Part shown: piece by piece, positions 1-15,189 of the stretch
How the letters are laid out: the number at the start of each line of letters is the position of its first letter
Numbering within the stretch: position 1 is the first letter of the stretch
From: Saururus chinensis
Taxonomy: Eukaryota; Streptophyta; Magnoliopsida; Piperales; Saururaceae
NCBI GenBank assembly: GCA_035235625.1
Contig: CP141140.1
Span: forward strand, 17,814,685-17,878,684
Direction: 5' to 3'
DNA: 64,000 nt
Program-made: the position numbers and the translations under genes
Notes under the pieces: generated by a model
What the model saw: the letters and a program-made list of their open reading frames with translations, nothing else
What the model was told of the DNA's origin: nothing
The model's database searches: none

Positions 1-480
1 AACGCAAACAGAAGAAAGAAAGAAATTTGCACCAAACAACCGAGCTCCCAATGTAGAGAAGACCCAGAAATGCGAGAGTCGCAAACAAACGAATCAGATG
101 TGACAGACAAAAACAGATCAGAAAAAGAAGAAGAAACAAATGAGACGCGAAACAAGAACAAAGCAGAAGCAGGGAAGAAGGGCGAAGACCTGCGAGGGGG
201 CGAGATTCGGAGGATTCCTTGGAGAGAGGGAAGGCGCTGCGAGGGGCGAGATTCACAGTAAATATAGAAAGAAGGGAAATGGTAGAAGTGGAGGGGGGGG
301 GGGGGGAGAAGAGAAGACTCAGAAGAGTGGAGGAAGCAAAAGGCGCGCGCATATACGAGGTGGCGGGCGTGTATATTCGTTCGGCGTTCGAAATTCGAAA
401 AATGGGAGGGCAAATTCGTGCGGGGAGATAACGGGAAAAAAAATACGAAAGAACAAATTACAAATCTAAAAGGCGGCCCC
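1..480 (-). promoter_or_regulatory. Putative 5' leader/promoter of a minus-strand gene lying off the left edge
   Basis: Read on the minus strand, this stretch is rich in CT and CTT tracts with CG dinucleotides and contains several 'cctcgcag' sequences. That composition is typical of a plant 5' UTR or leader intron and unlike the AT-rich DNA that follows. No coding frame on either strand is convincing; the plus-strand frames are low-complexity Arg/Glu/Gly. It includes a homopolymer of about 14 G near 293-306. The assignment is inference from composition only; the gene body would lie left of position 1. Confidence 0.3.
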
Positions 481-528
481 GCTCTCCTGCCCTCGTGTTT
501 TCGAATTTTTCGACCGTTCGTGGACTCG

Positions 529-780
529 TGGGCTTTCTCCTAACTGGGCTCCTACTGCCCAGTCCGCTGGGCTCCAACTTTCTAAATGTTTTTACCTTCC
601 GTAGTTCATTATTTTGTTATAACGCTGAAAGTCAAAATGTTTGCCCCCATTGTTCACAATGGGCTCAAAATTTTGCGGGGCTATTGGGTTGTGTCTCTTT
701 TTCATTGAGCATCAGGGTTGGTTTGACCAATCACCAACAGGGTCGTAAGCTGCTTCTCCTATATATGCTCCCTAGGCCCA
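529..780. promoter_or_regulatory. Cluster of TGGGCY (site II-like) promoter boxes
   Basis: TGGGCT occurs at 529-534, 545-550, 568-573 and 660-665, with an inverted TGGGCCT near 774-780. Clusters of TGGGCC/T (site II, bound by TCP factors) are known from promoters of plant housekeeping and ribosomal-protein genes. The position just upstream of the CT-rich minus-strand leader at 1-480 fits a promoter for a gene leaving the window to the left. The motif is short and the inference is modest. Confidence 0.3.
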
Positions 781-3646
781 TAATGCGGAACTTTAATTTT
801 TCTTTTGTTGTTTATAATAGAAATTAGAAAGACTTTTGTGCATGATTGGTGCCCACTCACACTCACTGAAAAGACAACCGACATACAATACCATCTACTT
901 GGCCTGGAAGAGTTTTTTTATGCTATATTTACCCCAGCGTTTGTCGGGGGTATTTAATATTTTTAAGATTAATAATGCACATACTAAAGTAATACTGATG
1001 AACTAACTTATGCAAATATATGACTTTCATACGTTCCTTACACTAAGTTTAAACTTAGTACGTGGGGAACATGAGAAATTCTCCCCTTGCCTGTTAATAG
1101 ACCTTATTTTTTTTATTGGACCAAGTAATTGGGAGAAATTATTGGAAACACAAATGAGAAAATCGTGCTACACACGATATAGTGTTGGACACGTGATATA
1201 ATTTGTAAGCCCATTAAAAAAGGACCCACATACGTCTAATACAAATTAGTGTTGAGCAGTCAACATGATTTATTTTATACATAAGCTAATTTCTTAAAGT
1301 ACCTATTTAAGTGAATGCATTCATCTAGAGTGGAATCCATAGTTTAGAACGCTGGAGTGCTGATTGCTGAGTCAAGTCAGCCTTGGTAGAGGCCGACACC
1401 TCTTTTGCTCCCAAAAATTTGGGCCCCGATTAAGGAACAAAGGTGGGAGAAGAGTGGCGGACAATCATAAACCCAGGAGGGGTCCAATGACTCCATGCTG
1501 GTTCAACTGATATCATAAAGACTAATCAGGAGTGATGCCACTTTTTCCTATTATATATGTCTGGTCCGGAATTTAGCAAATTCTTGAATTGTGGGAAGTC
1601 ATACAAATCACAACAGAAACAATTGAGGGAAATTAAGCTCAAAAGTAGAAATTCTTGTCCTGTGTTGATCTTTAATTTATTTAATTTACTAGGTTGGATA
1701 TGGGCAGCTTATCCATCCGGATCCCTTGAGACAAGGATTTGTGGTGAGAAAACGTCAGAAGCTTTTGTCCTCCCACCCACTGACACTTGCATATATAGTT
1801 GCTTACATAAATTTTTTGATGCAGTTCATTTGCATCATATATTTTAGGGCCCCAGTAGCTCATATGATTCTATAGATATTTTACACGGGCATTAAAACAA
1901 GAGATTAGGCGGGTGTCACTTATCCTAATCAAAAGCACCCACCATTCTCCCATCAAACTTTCTTTATTACGTATCAGTGCATGGAACTGTTAAAACGTAA
2001 TCAAGGAACCTAAATTATATTCCTCTTAACCATTCTATTCTATCAGAGCACTAATCCAAAGAACCATAAATTTGTGTCCCTCATTTAATCATTGGTGATT
2101 TCAATTTTTTTTCACCTATAATCCTAATGACCGATTGGAGTCTATATATAAAAAAAAACTATGATGAAAGGATGTTTGGAGTTGGATGCAGGGGAGCCTC
2201 ACGTCTTTTACTATGGGTACCAACCAAGACCAAATTTGATGACTCAATTCATCCATATACAAAAATGAAGCTCTACGTACTTTCCATATGCACATACTTC
2301 AATTCAGGGTTGATGTTACAGTGGTAAATGTTCACTTCGTCCTGAATTAATAGCTCTATTTGATAAAATTATTTATTCCATACTAAATTACTAATAGTTT
2401 TATTTTTTTCAATTTAAGCCATTGGGTACTTAAAAAAGAGTATCATAAGTTTATTTTTCTTTCTCTTAAATTTGGGTTTTACCTTTTATAAAAATAACTT
2501 TTTATTCAAATATAACTATTAATATTGAAATGAAAGAATACATTTTAGAAACTTGCTGTTGCTGCTGATATTGAATGAAAGCAATTCTCTTGGGCAAAGG
2601 TCTAGCTAGTACTTACGTACATGTAGAAAGTGGGCATGTACAGGTGAAATTTGGAACTAGCTTTTCTTTTACAAAAAGAACTTTATTAATCAAATGTTCA
2701 CATGCATGCTTTAGATTGGTAGTATTAATTAAAGAACTTTCATAAAAAAGAACTTTATTAATCAAATGTTCACATGCATGCTTTAAGATTGGGAGTATTA
2801 ATTAAAGAACTGACATCTTCCAAACTTGTTTTATGTGTCCTAGATAGTGCACCGAATAATTCTACCCAACAAACTCTCCCAACCAAGTTTTGATTAGATT
2901 TGGGTATTACGTGTTCCGTCTAACCAAAACGAATAAGTTGGAGAGTTTGTCGAGTCATAATCCTTTCATATGGTCATTGGTAACGAGACTGAGTGCAGTT
3001 GTGACAATTTGGATATAAAGTACCTCATCAAGAAGGTATTTTATAAATTAAGTAAGTCAATAACATGACGTAATTTGTGATCAAAGAGAACTCTTTTAGG
3101 ATCTCCCGTGACATGGAAATCCAAGTCCTATCTTCTTATAGTTCAATGTATATAATCTTCCTTTCCCTACAACATTGCGTCAATATATTTTTCCCTTCTC
3201 ACTAAATGAAAGTAGCTGACCTGCCCACTTATTTATCTGTCATTTTATAATCAGACATATGTTTTTTTCTTGCGTCACTTATCGATCGACAAGGTTTCAA
3301 GAGTCACTTTGCGTCTTTGCCCGTTGGTGCACACCAGTAAAGACAGCATAAGACAAACTGACCTCCATGGACCCAGCTCATGTCATTCAAGCACATTCAA
3401 CCTTTCGTGTTGATGAGGCGCAAAAACGATTATGAAAGAGATCATTAAAAGGTCATTATTTATACAGAAATGGAAACTTAGTACTGATTGGACTAGACGA
3501 TAGCGACATATATAGGATCAAGGTTCACACACGCCCTTGAGACCTTCAAAACTAGACGTCTCCCTCGGACACAAACAACGAGCAGAGTCATCTTTTAAGT
3601 TCTTCGACTGTAAGTGGAAGCATTACTACCAGTCCATGGGCCTCAC
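781..3646. other. AT-rich intergenic DNA
   Basis: No coding region or RNA gene could be supported. Open frames are under 100 codons and have no recognisable family. The stretch includes the 3' flank of the minus-strand transporter gene that ends at 3647, and a 72-bp-period tandem duplication at 2673-2811. Confidence 0.5.
2673..2811. repeat. Tandem duplication, about 66 bp with 72-bp period
   Basis: The segment starting AAAAAGAACTTTATTAATC at 2673-2738 recurs at 2744-2811 with only a few differences. Both copies carry CACATGCATGC and AGTATTAATTAAAGAAC. No function is suggested; it is a local two-copy duplication in intergenic DNA. Confidence 0.85.
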
Positions 3647-5674
<2,028 letters not shown>

Positions 5675-5735
5675 ATGGTAAACGAATTAGTATTACTAGC
5701 TACCACTGCAATGTCCAAACCATATGGTTTTGAGG

Positions 5736-5744
5736 TATATATAA
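5736..5744 (-). promoter_or_regulatory. TATA box of UMAMIT gene 1
   Basis: On the minus strand the sequence reads CTTATATATACC, 62-70 bp upstream of the ATG at 5674. This places a transcription start near 5705 with a short leader of about 30 nt. Spacing and sequence fit a plant TATA box; no other candidate lies closer. Confidence 0.6.
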
Positions 5745-8700
5745 GCACCCAAAAGGTTCGTCCAAGACCAATCTCAACGGAGAGCCCTAGCTAGATTCCC
5801 TAGCCTTATCCATTAACCCAGAACACTCGCAACATACACATGCACAGTACTGCAATTGTATGGCCACAAGATAAAGAAGCCAACTCATTCAAACACCACA
5901 GGGAGGAGGGGTATACGCCTTCTTCTTTTTTCCCATTCTTAAATCAGAGACTATGGCCCTGAGCCTAAATGAAATTATTAGGGTTTCTAGTGCATGCTGA
6001 TGTCCTATGGTTTGTGCAGAATTTGGCTGGTCTGGTTGGTGCGCTCAAATTAGGATCGCAGGGGGACGGGGGTAGAGGCTGTAATGTGTTACCTACCACC
6101 TTATCCGACAAAGGGAGTTGAGTGCGCAGACAGATTTAAAAAAAAAAAGGTTTTGTTTCGGGAAAAGCTTGTGTTTTATTTCTGGTTGAGAAAAATGGGC
6201 TCATTTCTCTCGATGCCAAAGTGGTTTCCATACGTTAACCAAGCAATATCAATCTTAATCTCATTGGTAAACTTGTCTAATCATTTGCTTTTCCGTGGTA
6301 ATTAATTATCAGCTTGGAACACGGAAATGTTAAAATATTATTGGTAAATGGAGTTAGGCAATGAATCGGTATCTATTACATTATTGAATATTTGGCTAAT
6401 CAGATTTGAAGCAGGCTCTAACTTGATTAGTCATGAGTGATGTGGTTACCACCCGGTTCTTCTTGCTGATCATATGAATCAAGAATATGGAAAAATGAAA
6501 ATAGTTGAGACTTGGATATTCAGGATAATATGATTAATTAGAACCATGTTGTATAGCATGAAATATTATCCATCTAACATCTTGTACATGTAAAATTCAA
6601 GCATGGCCTCGAAGTAATATATCTAGCTAACTGAGGTCGTGGTATGCAATAAGCATGATGTTAGATGCAATACCTTTCACAGTTAACCCCCAATAATTAA
6701 TCTTTACCAAAAAGAAAATATGCTTTCTACCCCGATCGATCATGTTTTCATGTGGATCTACCGGTTTGTCTCCAATCAAACCTTAAGATGGGAAGATCAA
6801 TCGTGGTGGTTTCTGCAACAAGGACAGGTGATCTTTTTGGATGGCCAAACATTTATGTGCGGTTTATGTGGCAGAAGATGAACCGGAGACGTCTTTGGTT
6901 AACATATTCATTGATCGTGATAAACTAGTAATTTATCTCAAAAGTATTCATAATCACATACAAAGCAGAAGCATCACTTTACTTAAATACTTAATCTGAA
7001 AGTAATGCACTTTAACGGCCTAAAAAATAAGCTTGACCTAGTCGACCAATACAGAGGCACATAACGTTAATAAACACTACATAATTCATTAATGAGACGG
7101 GTGGTGACTGCTGCTAAAAATTACTAACTTGCTAGAGCATTATACACATGACAAACACCGGATGTACTTGAATTGAGAAGTACTTTCACCACTCAACGAT
7201 TATTTTAAGGCAGTTTCTAGAAGTCTGGCACTACTGAGCATGGCCTTTTTCTTTTTAAAGAGATAATCCTATGCTAAAAAAGCAGTGGCTTGAGCAAATG
7301 ATCCATTCCTTGATTCGTGATTAAATCTTGGGGCCACAATTTTCTTATGGTACTCGTTCTTAAATCTTTGTGGCCACAATTTTTCAATTGATATGAATGA
7401 CTTTAGCTGTTTCATGTCATTATCACACCAAAAACTCACACCTAGGTTTTAATTGGACACATGTTTTATCCAATTCTGAATTTTTGTGCGTAAATAACGT
7501 TTTAATTTCCTATGATGAATGAGTTAATTTTACTTCATAGATGTCTTAATACTTCATTCGTCCCAAATTAATAACTCTATTTAGTTTTTTTCAAAACTAA
7601 CAAATTTTAATTCATTTTCAAAAACCAAATAAAACTATTAATGAATGTTGGATAGATCGGGAATACTTAATAGCATCATGTCAAATGTACCCAAGTTTTA
7701 ACATTCATATTAAAGTACGACGTATTCACCTTCTTCTAAAGGGGCATTTAGCAATGACATACAATGGATGAACTGTATATTTCATGACGAGTAACACTAC
7801 TTAGTGGGGATTAAAAGCAGTCAAAATAGACTATCAATCGCCTTCTATTGACATCAATAAAGCCAGCCAGTATGTAATGACTTATATGTCAGAGTTGCAT
7901 GAAAAACGTCACACTGTACTTCAACAGTGATATACATTGTCCTACCAGTTGGAAATATTTGGTAACTATCATGATTCCTTGATTGAAGTCTCTACATACC
8001 ACCAAATTCAGCATACTACCCAGAGCAACACAAAAAAAGAAGATGAAAATATACCAACTTGTCCAGTACTTCCTTTTACGTGGTCCAGAATTTTGTAATA
8101 GTTTACGTTGTGGACTAAATGATCATAGCAAGCGTCAGCCAGAATATCATAGATCTGGCTAATGCTTGATGATGAGTGCCCATATCGAACTAGAAGTCCA
8201 TATCTACTGCTCCTCTACAGAAATAAATTCTGTTTGGGAAACATATGGTTGGTGGTGTCGATTAGCGGCAGATTAGCTCTGCAATTGAGTTCTGTTTTCC
8301 AAAAAATCGAAAATCAAAGTCTACTACAAATTAAGCTTCAAGTTACTGACATCCAGATCGACCTCGTAAGCTTTAGGGTGAGAAAATCTAATCCCGGATG
8401 CGTCTTAGCCTGATTAGGCTTCTTTACCAAGTCTACGTGACGAACAATGGGGGAAGGAAAAATGTTTTTCTAACCAACCAGTATCAGCATATTTCATGAC
8501 TAGTGATTGGTGAACACGTAGAGGAGAGAACCTGAAACCGGTTGGATACTTTGGATCCAGTTCTCACTTTTCTTTTACATCACTCTTTTGTTAATGTGAT
8601 AACATTTCATTGTTAGTCACGCAACTTAGTAAAGAAGCCCGGTCAGGTTGGACGAGTCATGATGTATCACCGCGTTGGATGATAATGCTAACGCTTGACG

Positions 8701-9039
8701 AGAAATTAAGGGCCCTATTCAACGTGGAGCAAAATACAGCTGACAGCACACGAGCTATGCTTGATATTTGGAAAAGGTATTCTTTAATTGCCACACTTTT
8801 TTGCAGGTTCTGTTTGACTAAAGACCAGATGTCTCATCTAATCAATTGGCATCAAAAAGATTAAAAGTTACCCAAAGAAATGAAAATTAAAGCGCAAAAT
8901 TTTCGTCTCTTCTTGGGTCACTTGCTCAAAGCTGACTGTGTCGGACGCATTTCATCTGCTTTATATAGTGCGTGGGGGCCACGACATGGAATCGATTATT
9001 ATTTGCGCATAGAAGAGAGTGTAGCCACGGGAATGAGAG
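5745..9039. other. Intergenic DNA upstream of UMAMIT gene 1
   Basis: This 3.3-kb AT-rich stretch holds no frame that resembles a protein family. It contains the distal promoter of the gene at 3647-5674. A weak Stowaway-like start (TACTTCATTCGTCCC at about 7551) is present without a convincing matching end. The Ty3/gypsy insertion begins at the right boundary (TSD ATTAT at 9040-9044). Confidence 0.5.
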
Positions 9040-9044
9040 ATTAT

Positions 9045-9619
9045 TGATGTAGGGACGGACTAACGTGATAAATTTTTTGTTCCATGAATCTGGTTGGCGT
9101 GTACAACTTTTCTTTTTAGTTAATTTTAAATAATAAATTTATAAAATTTAACGAAAAAAATATAAGAAAAAGTAATTACTCTTTTTTTAAATATAAAAAA
9201 AGTATTAAACTTATAACTTTTAATAGAAGAGTTAAATATTTATATAACTCTTAGTAGCATAATTATAAATAAAGTCTTATTGTTAATTATCTTATGATTA
9301 ATTAATTAAAATTAAAAAAATAAATAAACAATCGAAGGAATGCTTAATAAAGACTCATAAAAAAGTAAAATACTAAAAATAAATTAATTTGGGATCAAAT
9401 TCTAATTTAAAATAAAGTTGAAAATGACATCACAGATGAATCGATTGATCGTTGAGATAAGGTGATCGATTGCAAACTTTTGGCTTCATTTGATACTAAA
9501 ATTTGTTATGTCTCGATCGATTGCTTTAAGAGACCAATCAATCACCTAAGAGTATATTCTAATTTTTCTTCGGACGATCCCAATGTTCGATAAACTTCAA
9601 TGTCAACTAGTTTGCATCA
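9045..9619 (-). repeat. 3' LTR of Ty3/gypsy element D
   Basis: This segment aligns over its length with 28699-29329 in the same orientation. Shared blocks are the TGATG(T/C)AGGG start, a 'gttaaatatttatataactc' type block, the CGATCGATT-rich stretch and the CTAGTTTGCAT end. The two LTRs differ by many substitutions and small indels, so the insertion is old. It is the 3' LTR because the coding strand is minus and the polypurine tract abuts it. Confidence 0.88.
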
Positions 9620-9628
9620 TCTTCCTTT
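9620..9628 (-). other. Polypurine tract of element D
   Basis: The minus strand reads AAAGGAAGA immediately before the 3' LTR, which is where the plus-strand primer of an LTR retrotransposon lies. It independently supports minus-strand orientation. Confidence 0.6.
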
Positions 9629-10009
9629 GTCTCGAAAGAATTTGTCTTCAAATTTACATCTTCATCATCTAAGGTATCACTAAGATAAGAAATAAGATAT
9701 TTAACATTGAAAACATCTGAAATATAAATGTGACTTGAAAGTTTGAGTCGATAAACACTAGTATTAATTTTTTATACAATCTCGAAAGGCTCAATCTTCT
9801 TTGCTAATAATTTATTATACTCTCCAACTAAAAACCTTTTTTTGGTCAAAATAGTCTATACAAAATCACCAATATTAAAATCCACGTCTTCATTTCAAAT
9901 CTTTAGTTGCCTTAGTCTTATCATTAGACATCTGCAATCTCTTAAGAGTATCAAAATGAATACCTTGCAAATATGATATAAAGTCTTCAGCTTGACCATT
10001 CAAGCTCTT

Positions 10010-10320
10010 CGATCACATCCAAAATAAGAACTAGATCAAATGGAGAGTGAGGATTAAAACCAAAAATAATAGTAAATAGATTAAATCATGTACTTCTATT
10101 CATACTCATGTTTTCAGTAAATTTAACCTTATATACATGTCAAACCTAGGATTTAAGATTAACACCAACCAAACTTCTCAATAAGTTTCTTAAGGATTGA
10201 TTAACTACTTCTGTCTGTCTATCTATTTGAGGATGGTAAGCACTAATAAACTTCAAAGAAGTATTTACCAGTTTTCATAGACAATGTTAAAAATGACTCA
10301 AAAAATGAGTATCTCCATTA
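10010..10320 (-). pseudogene. Element D integrase, distal catalytic part
   Basis: The minus strand shows AYHPQIDRQTEVVNQSL, then a segment ending FGFNPHSPFDL, the classical C-terminal half of the Ty3/gypsy integrase core. Several in-frame stops interrupt it. The sequence continues the integrase piece at 13702-13837; the two are split by solo LTR B1, whose TSD (GAAAC on plus) falls inside the codons between them. Confidence 0.85.
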
Positions 10321-10959
10321 GAAACTGTCACGCCCCGGCGATGCCCGACCCGAGACGAACCCGGTCCAAGGGCCAGTCAAGCGCGCGGGGGCGACGAAGT
10401 GAAGATTGAGAAACGATTCTAGTGGAAGACTTAACCCTAACCACGGGCGATTAACAGAAACACGGAGTGCGCACAATCCTTTGAGCAAGAGTAAATAAAA
10501 AGGGAAGAAAAAGTGTTGCTTATCACAAAGTAAACAACAATCTCAAACCCATAAGCTTAGTTAAGTAAAGCCCACACTGGCTTAAAATAAGTCATAAGCA
10601 TCACAACAGTAAAATGTGATATAAAACCAAAACAAGAACTCTACACAAAGGTTCTAAACATAAGCATGAAACAAAAGAAGGTAAATCACACAACGATCTC
10701 CAAGATCACATCCAAGCCATCTCCGACCTTTCCTCGAAGAGGAGATCCTGTCCGTCTGCGTGTTGCACCACGCAGCCCCAAATCAAAATACAAAAAAATG
10801 GTGAGTTTAACAAACTCAGCAATGGTTTTAATATCACTGTCAACGTCAAAAATACGATAGCATGGCGATATAATCTTTCAAATCAACGATGTACAAGGTG
10901 CATCATTTTCTGATCACATATTCACATCACTTAAAACTGCATCACAATGCATAATTCAA

Positions 10960-11235
10960 CCTGCATGGATGTATCTCTAACATACATATTCCACATGTAT
11001 AACATCAACATCAACATGCATGGATGTATCTCAAACATACATATTCCCACATGCATTATATCATAATTCAACCTGCATTGATGTATCTCTAACATACATA
11101 TTCCACATGCATAACATCAAAATCAACATGCATTGATGTATCTCTAACATACATATTCCACATGCATAACATCAACATCAACCTGCATGGATGTATCTCT
11201 AACATACATATTCCCACATGCATAGTATCAAATCA
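10960..11235. repeat. Tandem array inside LTR B1, about five 55-57 bp units
   Basis: GCAT(G/T)GATGTATCTC recurs at about 10963, 11018, 11075, 11130 and 11185. Each unit also holds AACATACATATTCC and CACATGCATAA. The same array is present in B2 and B4 and missing from B3. Confidence 0.9.
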
Positions 11236-12500
11236 ACCTCCATCAAGGAGTAATCACACATTAATGTCACACAGACGGGAGCATAGACAAGGCCACGAAG
11301 GCGTGTCATGGTCCAAAATTCTACACAAGAATTAAAGAAAGATCGGGGTTGTCAATCCCTAATACTGCTCGCCCTGGACGATCCTAGCCAAGGATGTCCC
11401 ATTCTCACACAGAGAATCTAGAGCAGGGGTGTTCGCCCAGGGACATCTCCAGCGGAGGGAAGAGCCCGAGTTCTCACACAGAGAACCCTAGAACACGTGG
11501 TAGCGGGGTGCACACGGCATACCACACTAGATTCTCAGGGTCCAGATGACACTCATAATAACATTCTCACAATCCGCAAGACAAGTACACAACTCGTCCC
11601 CACATCATTCCATTTAATTAGACTCAACCCGGGGAGTGCACTCGTTCCACACAGGAACTTCAAATCGTTCCACACAGGAACTTCAAATCAAAATATGTCC
11701 TTTCGAACTAATCAATTTGCGATTAATCCACGACCGATTAACCCGGCCCGGCACACAATTTCATCACATTGTATCCAATCGGTCAAATTCGATTAACCAC
11801 AATGAAGCCTCAATTGGAAATCTATTTTCATGATGCGTGCAGCATGGTACATGCGTGGGCAAAGCATACATGAATCCTAATCCATGATAAGTGCTCTCAC
11901 CAGCCCCTAATGCGTCATTCATAATCACAATATTAAGCTTCAACATCATCATTTAACCCCACATGTGTGTGCGTATTTCCATCATTATTTAACCCCACAT
12001 AATACATGCCATCATGCTTGAAATTAAACTCACTACCACACTACACATGTGAATTTCCATCTAAACATGAATTCCAGCAGAAATCATAGGAGAAGAATCG
12101 TTGAAATCATATCTCAATTCAAAACTCAACCACAAAGGCTAAACACATATAACATCACTCATTTCATCATTGAGTCATGGCATTCACCAACATCCACACA
12201 CCACTAACCACAATCTATCATGACAAATCAGTCCAACAAAAGGTTGTAGTCCTACTGCAAATACGCTTAACCAAAGGGAAACAACCATTCATAATTTCAA
12301 GATAACGATTGCAACATCATGCCACAAAACATAAGTCATTCCACCATCTCTAAGCATATATCTCAACTCCATAAACTTAATAGCATGCATTTTCAGTAGC
12401 CTAACATAGCTTAAAACACTCCATATTCATATAAAATTGGCAAGCTAAAGTGGAATCATCAAAATGGACATCATATGCACAACATACAATTTTCTGTGTA

Positions 12501-12600
12501 GCCGATCGATCGCCCTTCAGGCCGTTCGATCGGTTACACGCAAAAATTTAAAATTTACAGTTCAGCCGATCGATCGCCCTGCAGGGCCGATCGATCGCCA
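12501..12600. repeat. Paired CGATCGATCG palindromic boxes in LTR B1
   Basis: Two boxes about 63 bp apart (12501-12533 and 12564-12599) each read CCGATCGATCGCCCT, then CAGG, then an inverted (T/A)TCGATCGG arm. Equivalent boxes lie in B2 (16283-16447), B3 (22914-23072) and B4 (47616-47712). They lie downstream of the LTR TATA box and so would be in the transcript. Role unknown. Confidence 0.75.
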
Positions 12601-13701
12601 ACACGGCAGAATAGTCATCTTCTTCCTTTCGCAAATCTAAACCAAAACACCATATATAACACTTCAAATACACATCTAACACCCTAATCATCATCAAAAG
12701 TCCTCCTTGACTTCCAAAACATCAAACCAAACCATAGTAATGCAAAACCCTAAGAAATCGGGATTAAATAATTCCATTTTCTAATCTTACCATTAACACA
12801 CTAAATCAAGTAAACTCCATTCGAAATAAGCCAAAAATGAAGAGTTTTACCATGGATAAACAGAGATTTCGAAGACCCATTATCTCAGCACTTGATTAAG
12901 CTCGGATTGAAGAGTCACCCTTCTTGAAATCCTTAAAAACACAATGAGTTTGAATTAAACTCTAATAGAAATCGATTTACTCAAGAAATCCCTAATTATA
13001 TCTTAGATTTAGGGCTTGTTGGTAGTAAAAATCAAATTTTGAATGTTAGGGTTTGTAGTAAAACACAAATTAGTAGTTTTTGATGGTCAAAAACGAATTG
13101 AATCAAGGGGAAAATGGTAGATTTAGAAGAAATTAAGAAGAAAGCCATGGATTAGTGCTTAATTAGAGTAAACTTACCTTAATTGGCTTCTAATTCGGGC
13201 TTAAGTGGGGATTAGGCCAACCCTATTTCCTTAGCCTATTCCCAAAAATGAAAATGGCTCAGGTTTGCCCTTTTATAGTAAGGGTTGGGGTATGCATAGG
13301 TAAGTTTTGGGGTGTAAATAGGAAAAGTAGGCTAAAAGTGGTTATTTTGTAAATTTAAGCACAAATTAAGCCTAATAAAATTTTAAAAATTTTTGTGTGA
13401 CCTTAAGTATATGTTTAGGTTCATTTGACCCAAAAATAAAATTTTTGACAATGGGGCCCACAGGGGTCCCGCCAAAACCCTAATTTTTGAGAAAATAGTG
13501 ATAATTCTGAAAAATCCCAAAAATTCACATTTGGTCTAAAATCACTTAAAATCACTAATGTTGAAGTTAATTTTGGTTAAAACCATCACAAACACTATTT
13601 ATTTTACGAAATCACCGAATAAGATCAGAAAACGCGTTAATCTCACGATAACCCATAATTAAAGAAAATCAAAACCCGGTTTAAAGATGAGGGTCCTTGC
13701 A

Positions 13702-13837
13702 GAAACAATATACAATGGTAAAACATGTAAATGATATATCTCCCGAAAAAGTAGTAATGGAACATGAAACACATCATTAGTCTTTTTGCAAGCAATAAAA
13801 TGTACCATATTGGGGAATCTGCAAATAATCACATAGA
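13702..13837 (-). pseudogene. Element D integrase, start of catalytic core
   Basis: The minus strand reads FPNMVHFIACKKTNDV followed by a segment ending LPLYIVS. This matches the Ty3/gypsy integrase stretch that follows the first catalytic Asp. It is bounded on one side by LTR A1 (TSD TGAAA at 13838-13842) and on the other by B1 (TSD GAAAC), so only about 130 bp of the core lies between two independent insertions. The short frame here is a remnant and not a gene. Confidence 0.85.
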
Positions 13838-15189
13838 TGAAATATAACACCCAAGATTTTTCATACATTTTTCTTAAAATTTAAGGAAATTTTTTACAAT
13901 ATAATAGTTGTAAATCAGAAAAATGACAAATACAAAACTTTTGAAAGTAGTTTTATAATTTTAAACATTATACAACAATTTTTTTCGTACAAATTTTTGG
14001 CTCATTTGATCAAACATCGTACAACCAAACAAAACATCCTTAGGCACTACTTGAAAATAAACATATGAATAAATTGCTATAATCATAGAATTTACATACG
14101 AATCTCTCTCAAACATCCCTAAGTGCAAGTCCCATAATAGTCCACAGTCTAATCAAAATTATAAGTCCAAAAAGATAAACATCTTATTTCTCATCTCACC
14201 CAATACATCAGATCGTTGCACAAATAATAATTGCAGTGAGTCAAGTATATACCCTAGTCTAAGGGAATCAATCCACCGCGACAATGAGCATCTATCTCCA
14301 AGGGCTCTCCATCACAAACCTACAAAAGCCACCCAAACAACAGAGATAAAAAAAGGGTAATGAGTATTTTCATACTCAGTAGGAAAATACTTAGTAGGGG
14401 AGTTATAAACAGTGAACTCAGTAAGTCCATACATATATGCGTTCATGTAACTTAAACATGAAGCAAACAAGCATATCATAATCATGCTCATACACATACA
14501 ATCACGCATATCATCATACTAAAATCATACCATCAAATCGATCTTACACATACACCCTTAATCAAAGTCTTGCAAACTTACTTGTACAATCGTACACTTA
14601 CTTATACAACTTACACATGTATGACCTTACTCGTACAATCATATACTTACTCATATAACTTACACATATCTATACGACCTTACTCGTACAATCTTACACT
14701 TACTCATATGACCTTACTTGTATAGTCATACGCTTACTCATATAACTTACACATACTTGTATGACCTTACTCGTACAATCTTACTTAGAATCATACTCTT
14801 ACAGTCTTACTCATACTCTTATAGTCGTGCTCATTCTCATACTCTTATAGTCATGTTCATATTCAAACTCTTACAGTCGTACACATATTATCGACCACTG
14901 AAGCTTATTACAACCAATAAGTTCCAACATCGAAATGGAAAAAATTGCCACTAGGGCACCACCTTAACCTTTGGGGAGTAACTAGACATCATAGACTTTT
15001 CTGAAGGCAAGGCACACCAATGCTCATGGGGCACAGGATCAAACAGGTAAGAGCAGGTCCATGATACTACTTACCTGAGTGTGTAAACATAAACACCCAT
15101 ATATAAGAGGTCATACAATTGCCCACACTTTAGGGGTCTTATAGTGCCATACAGTTGCCCACCATTATGGGTCTTATAGTGTCAGTGCC

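Larger units (their letters stand above)
10326..13701 (-). mobile_element. Solo LTR B1 (family B, 3.38 kb)
   Basis: The unit begins TGTCACGCCCCGG and ends GGGTCCTTGCA, flanked by GAAAC at 10321-10325 and 13702-13706. Four copies of this family occur in the window (B1-B4). A TATAAAAGG box read on the minus strand at about 13270-13277 gives minus as the transcription sense. It contains a tandem array of about 55 bp units (10960-11235), a block of near-palindromic CGATCGATCG boxes (12501-12600), and no gag or pol. It sits in the integrase region of element D. An internally uniform repeat with TG...CA ends and a 5-bp TSD is best read as a solo LTR; a non-autonomous element without recognisable LTR pair is the alternative. 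Confidence 0.88.

Noticed and set aside
7547-7675. Stowaway-like start TACTTCATTCGTCCC with AT-rich interior
   Set aside because: No matching inverted end or TA duplication could be found; similar CGTCC-AATTAATA stretches near 2334 and 35938 are also incomplete.
10960-11235. Regularly spaced repeats that could suggest a CRISPR array
   Set aside because: Units are contiguous with no unique spacers, the locus is a plant LTR, and the same array recurs in other copies of the LTR.
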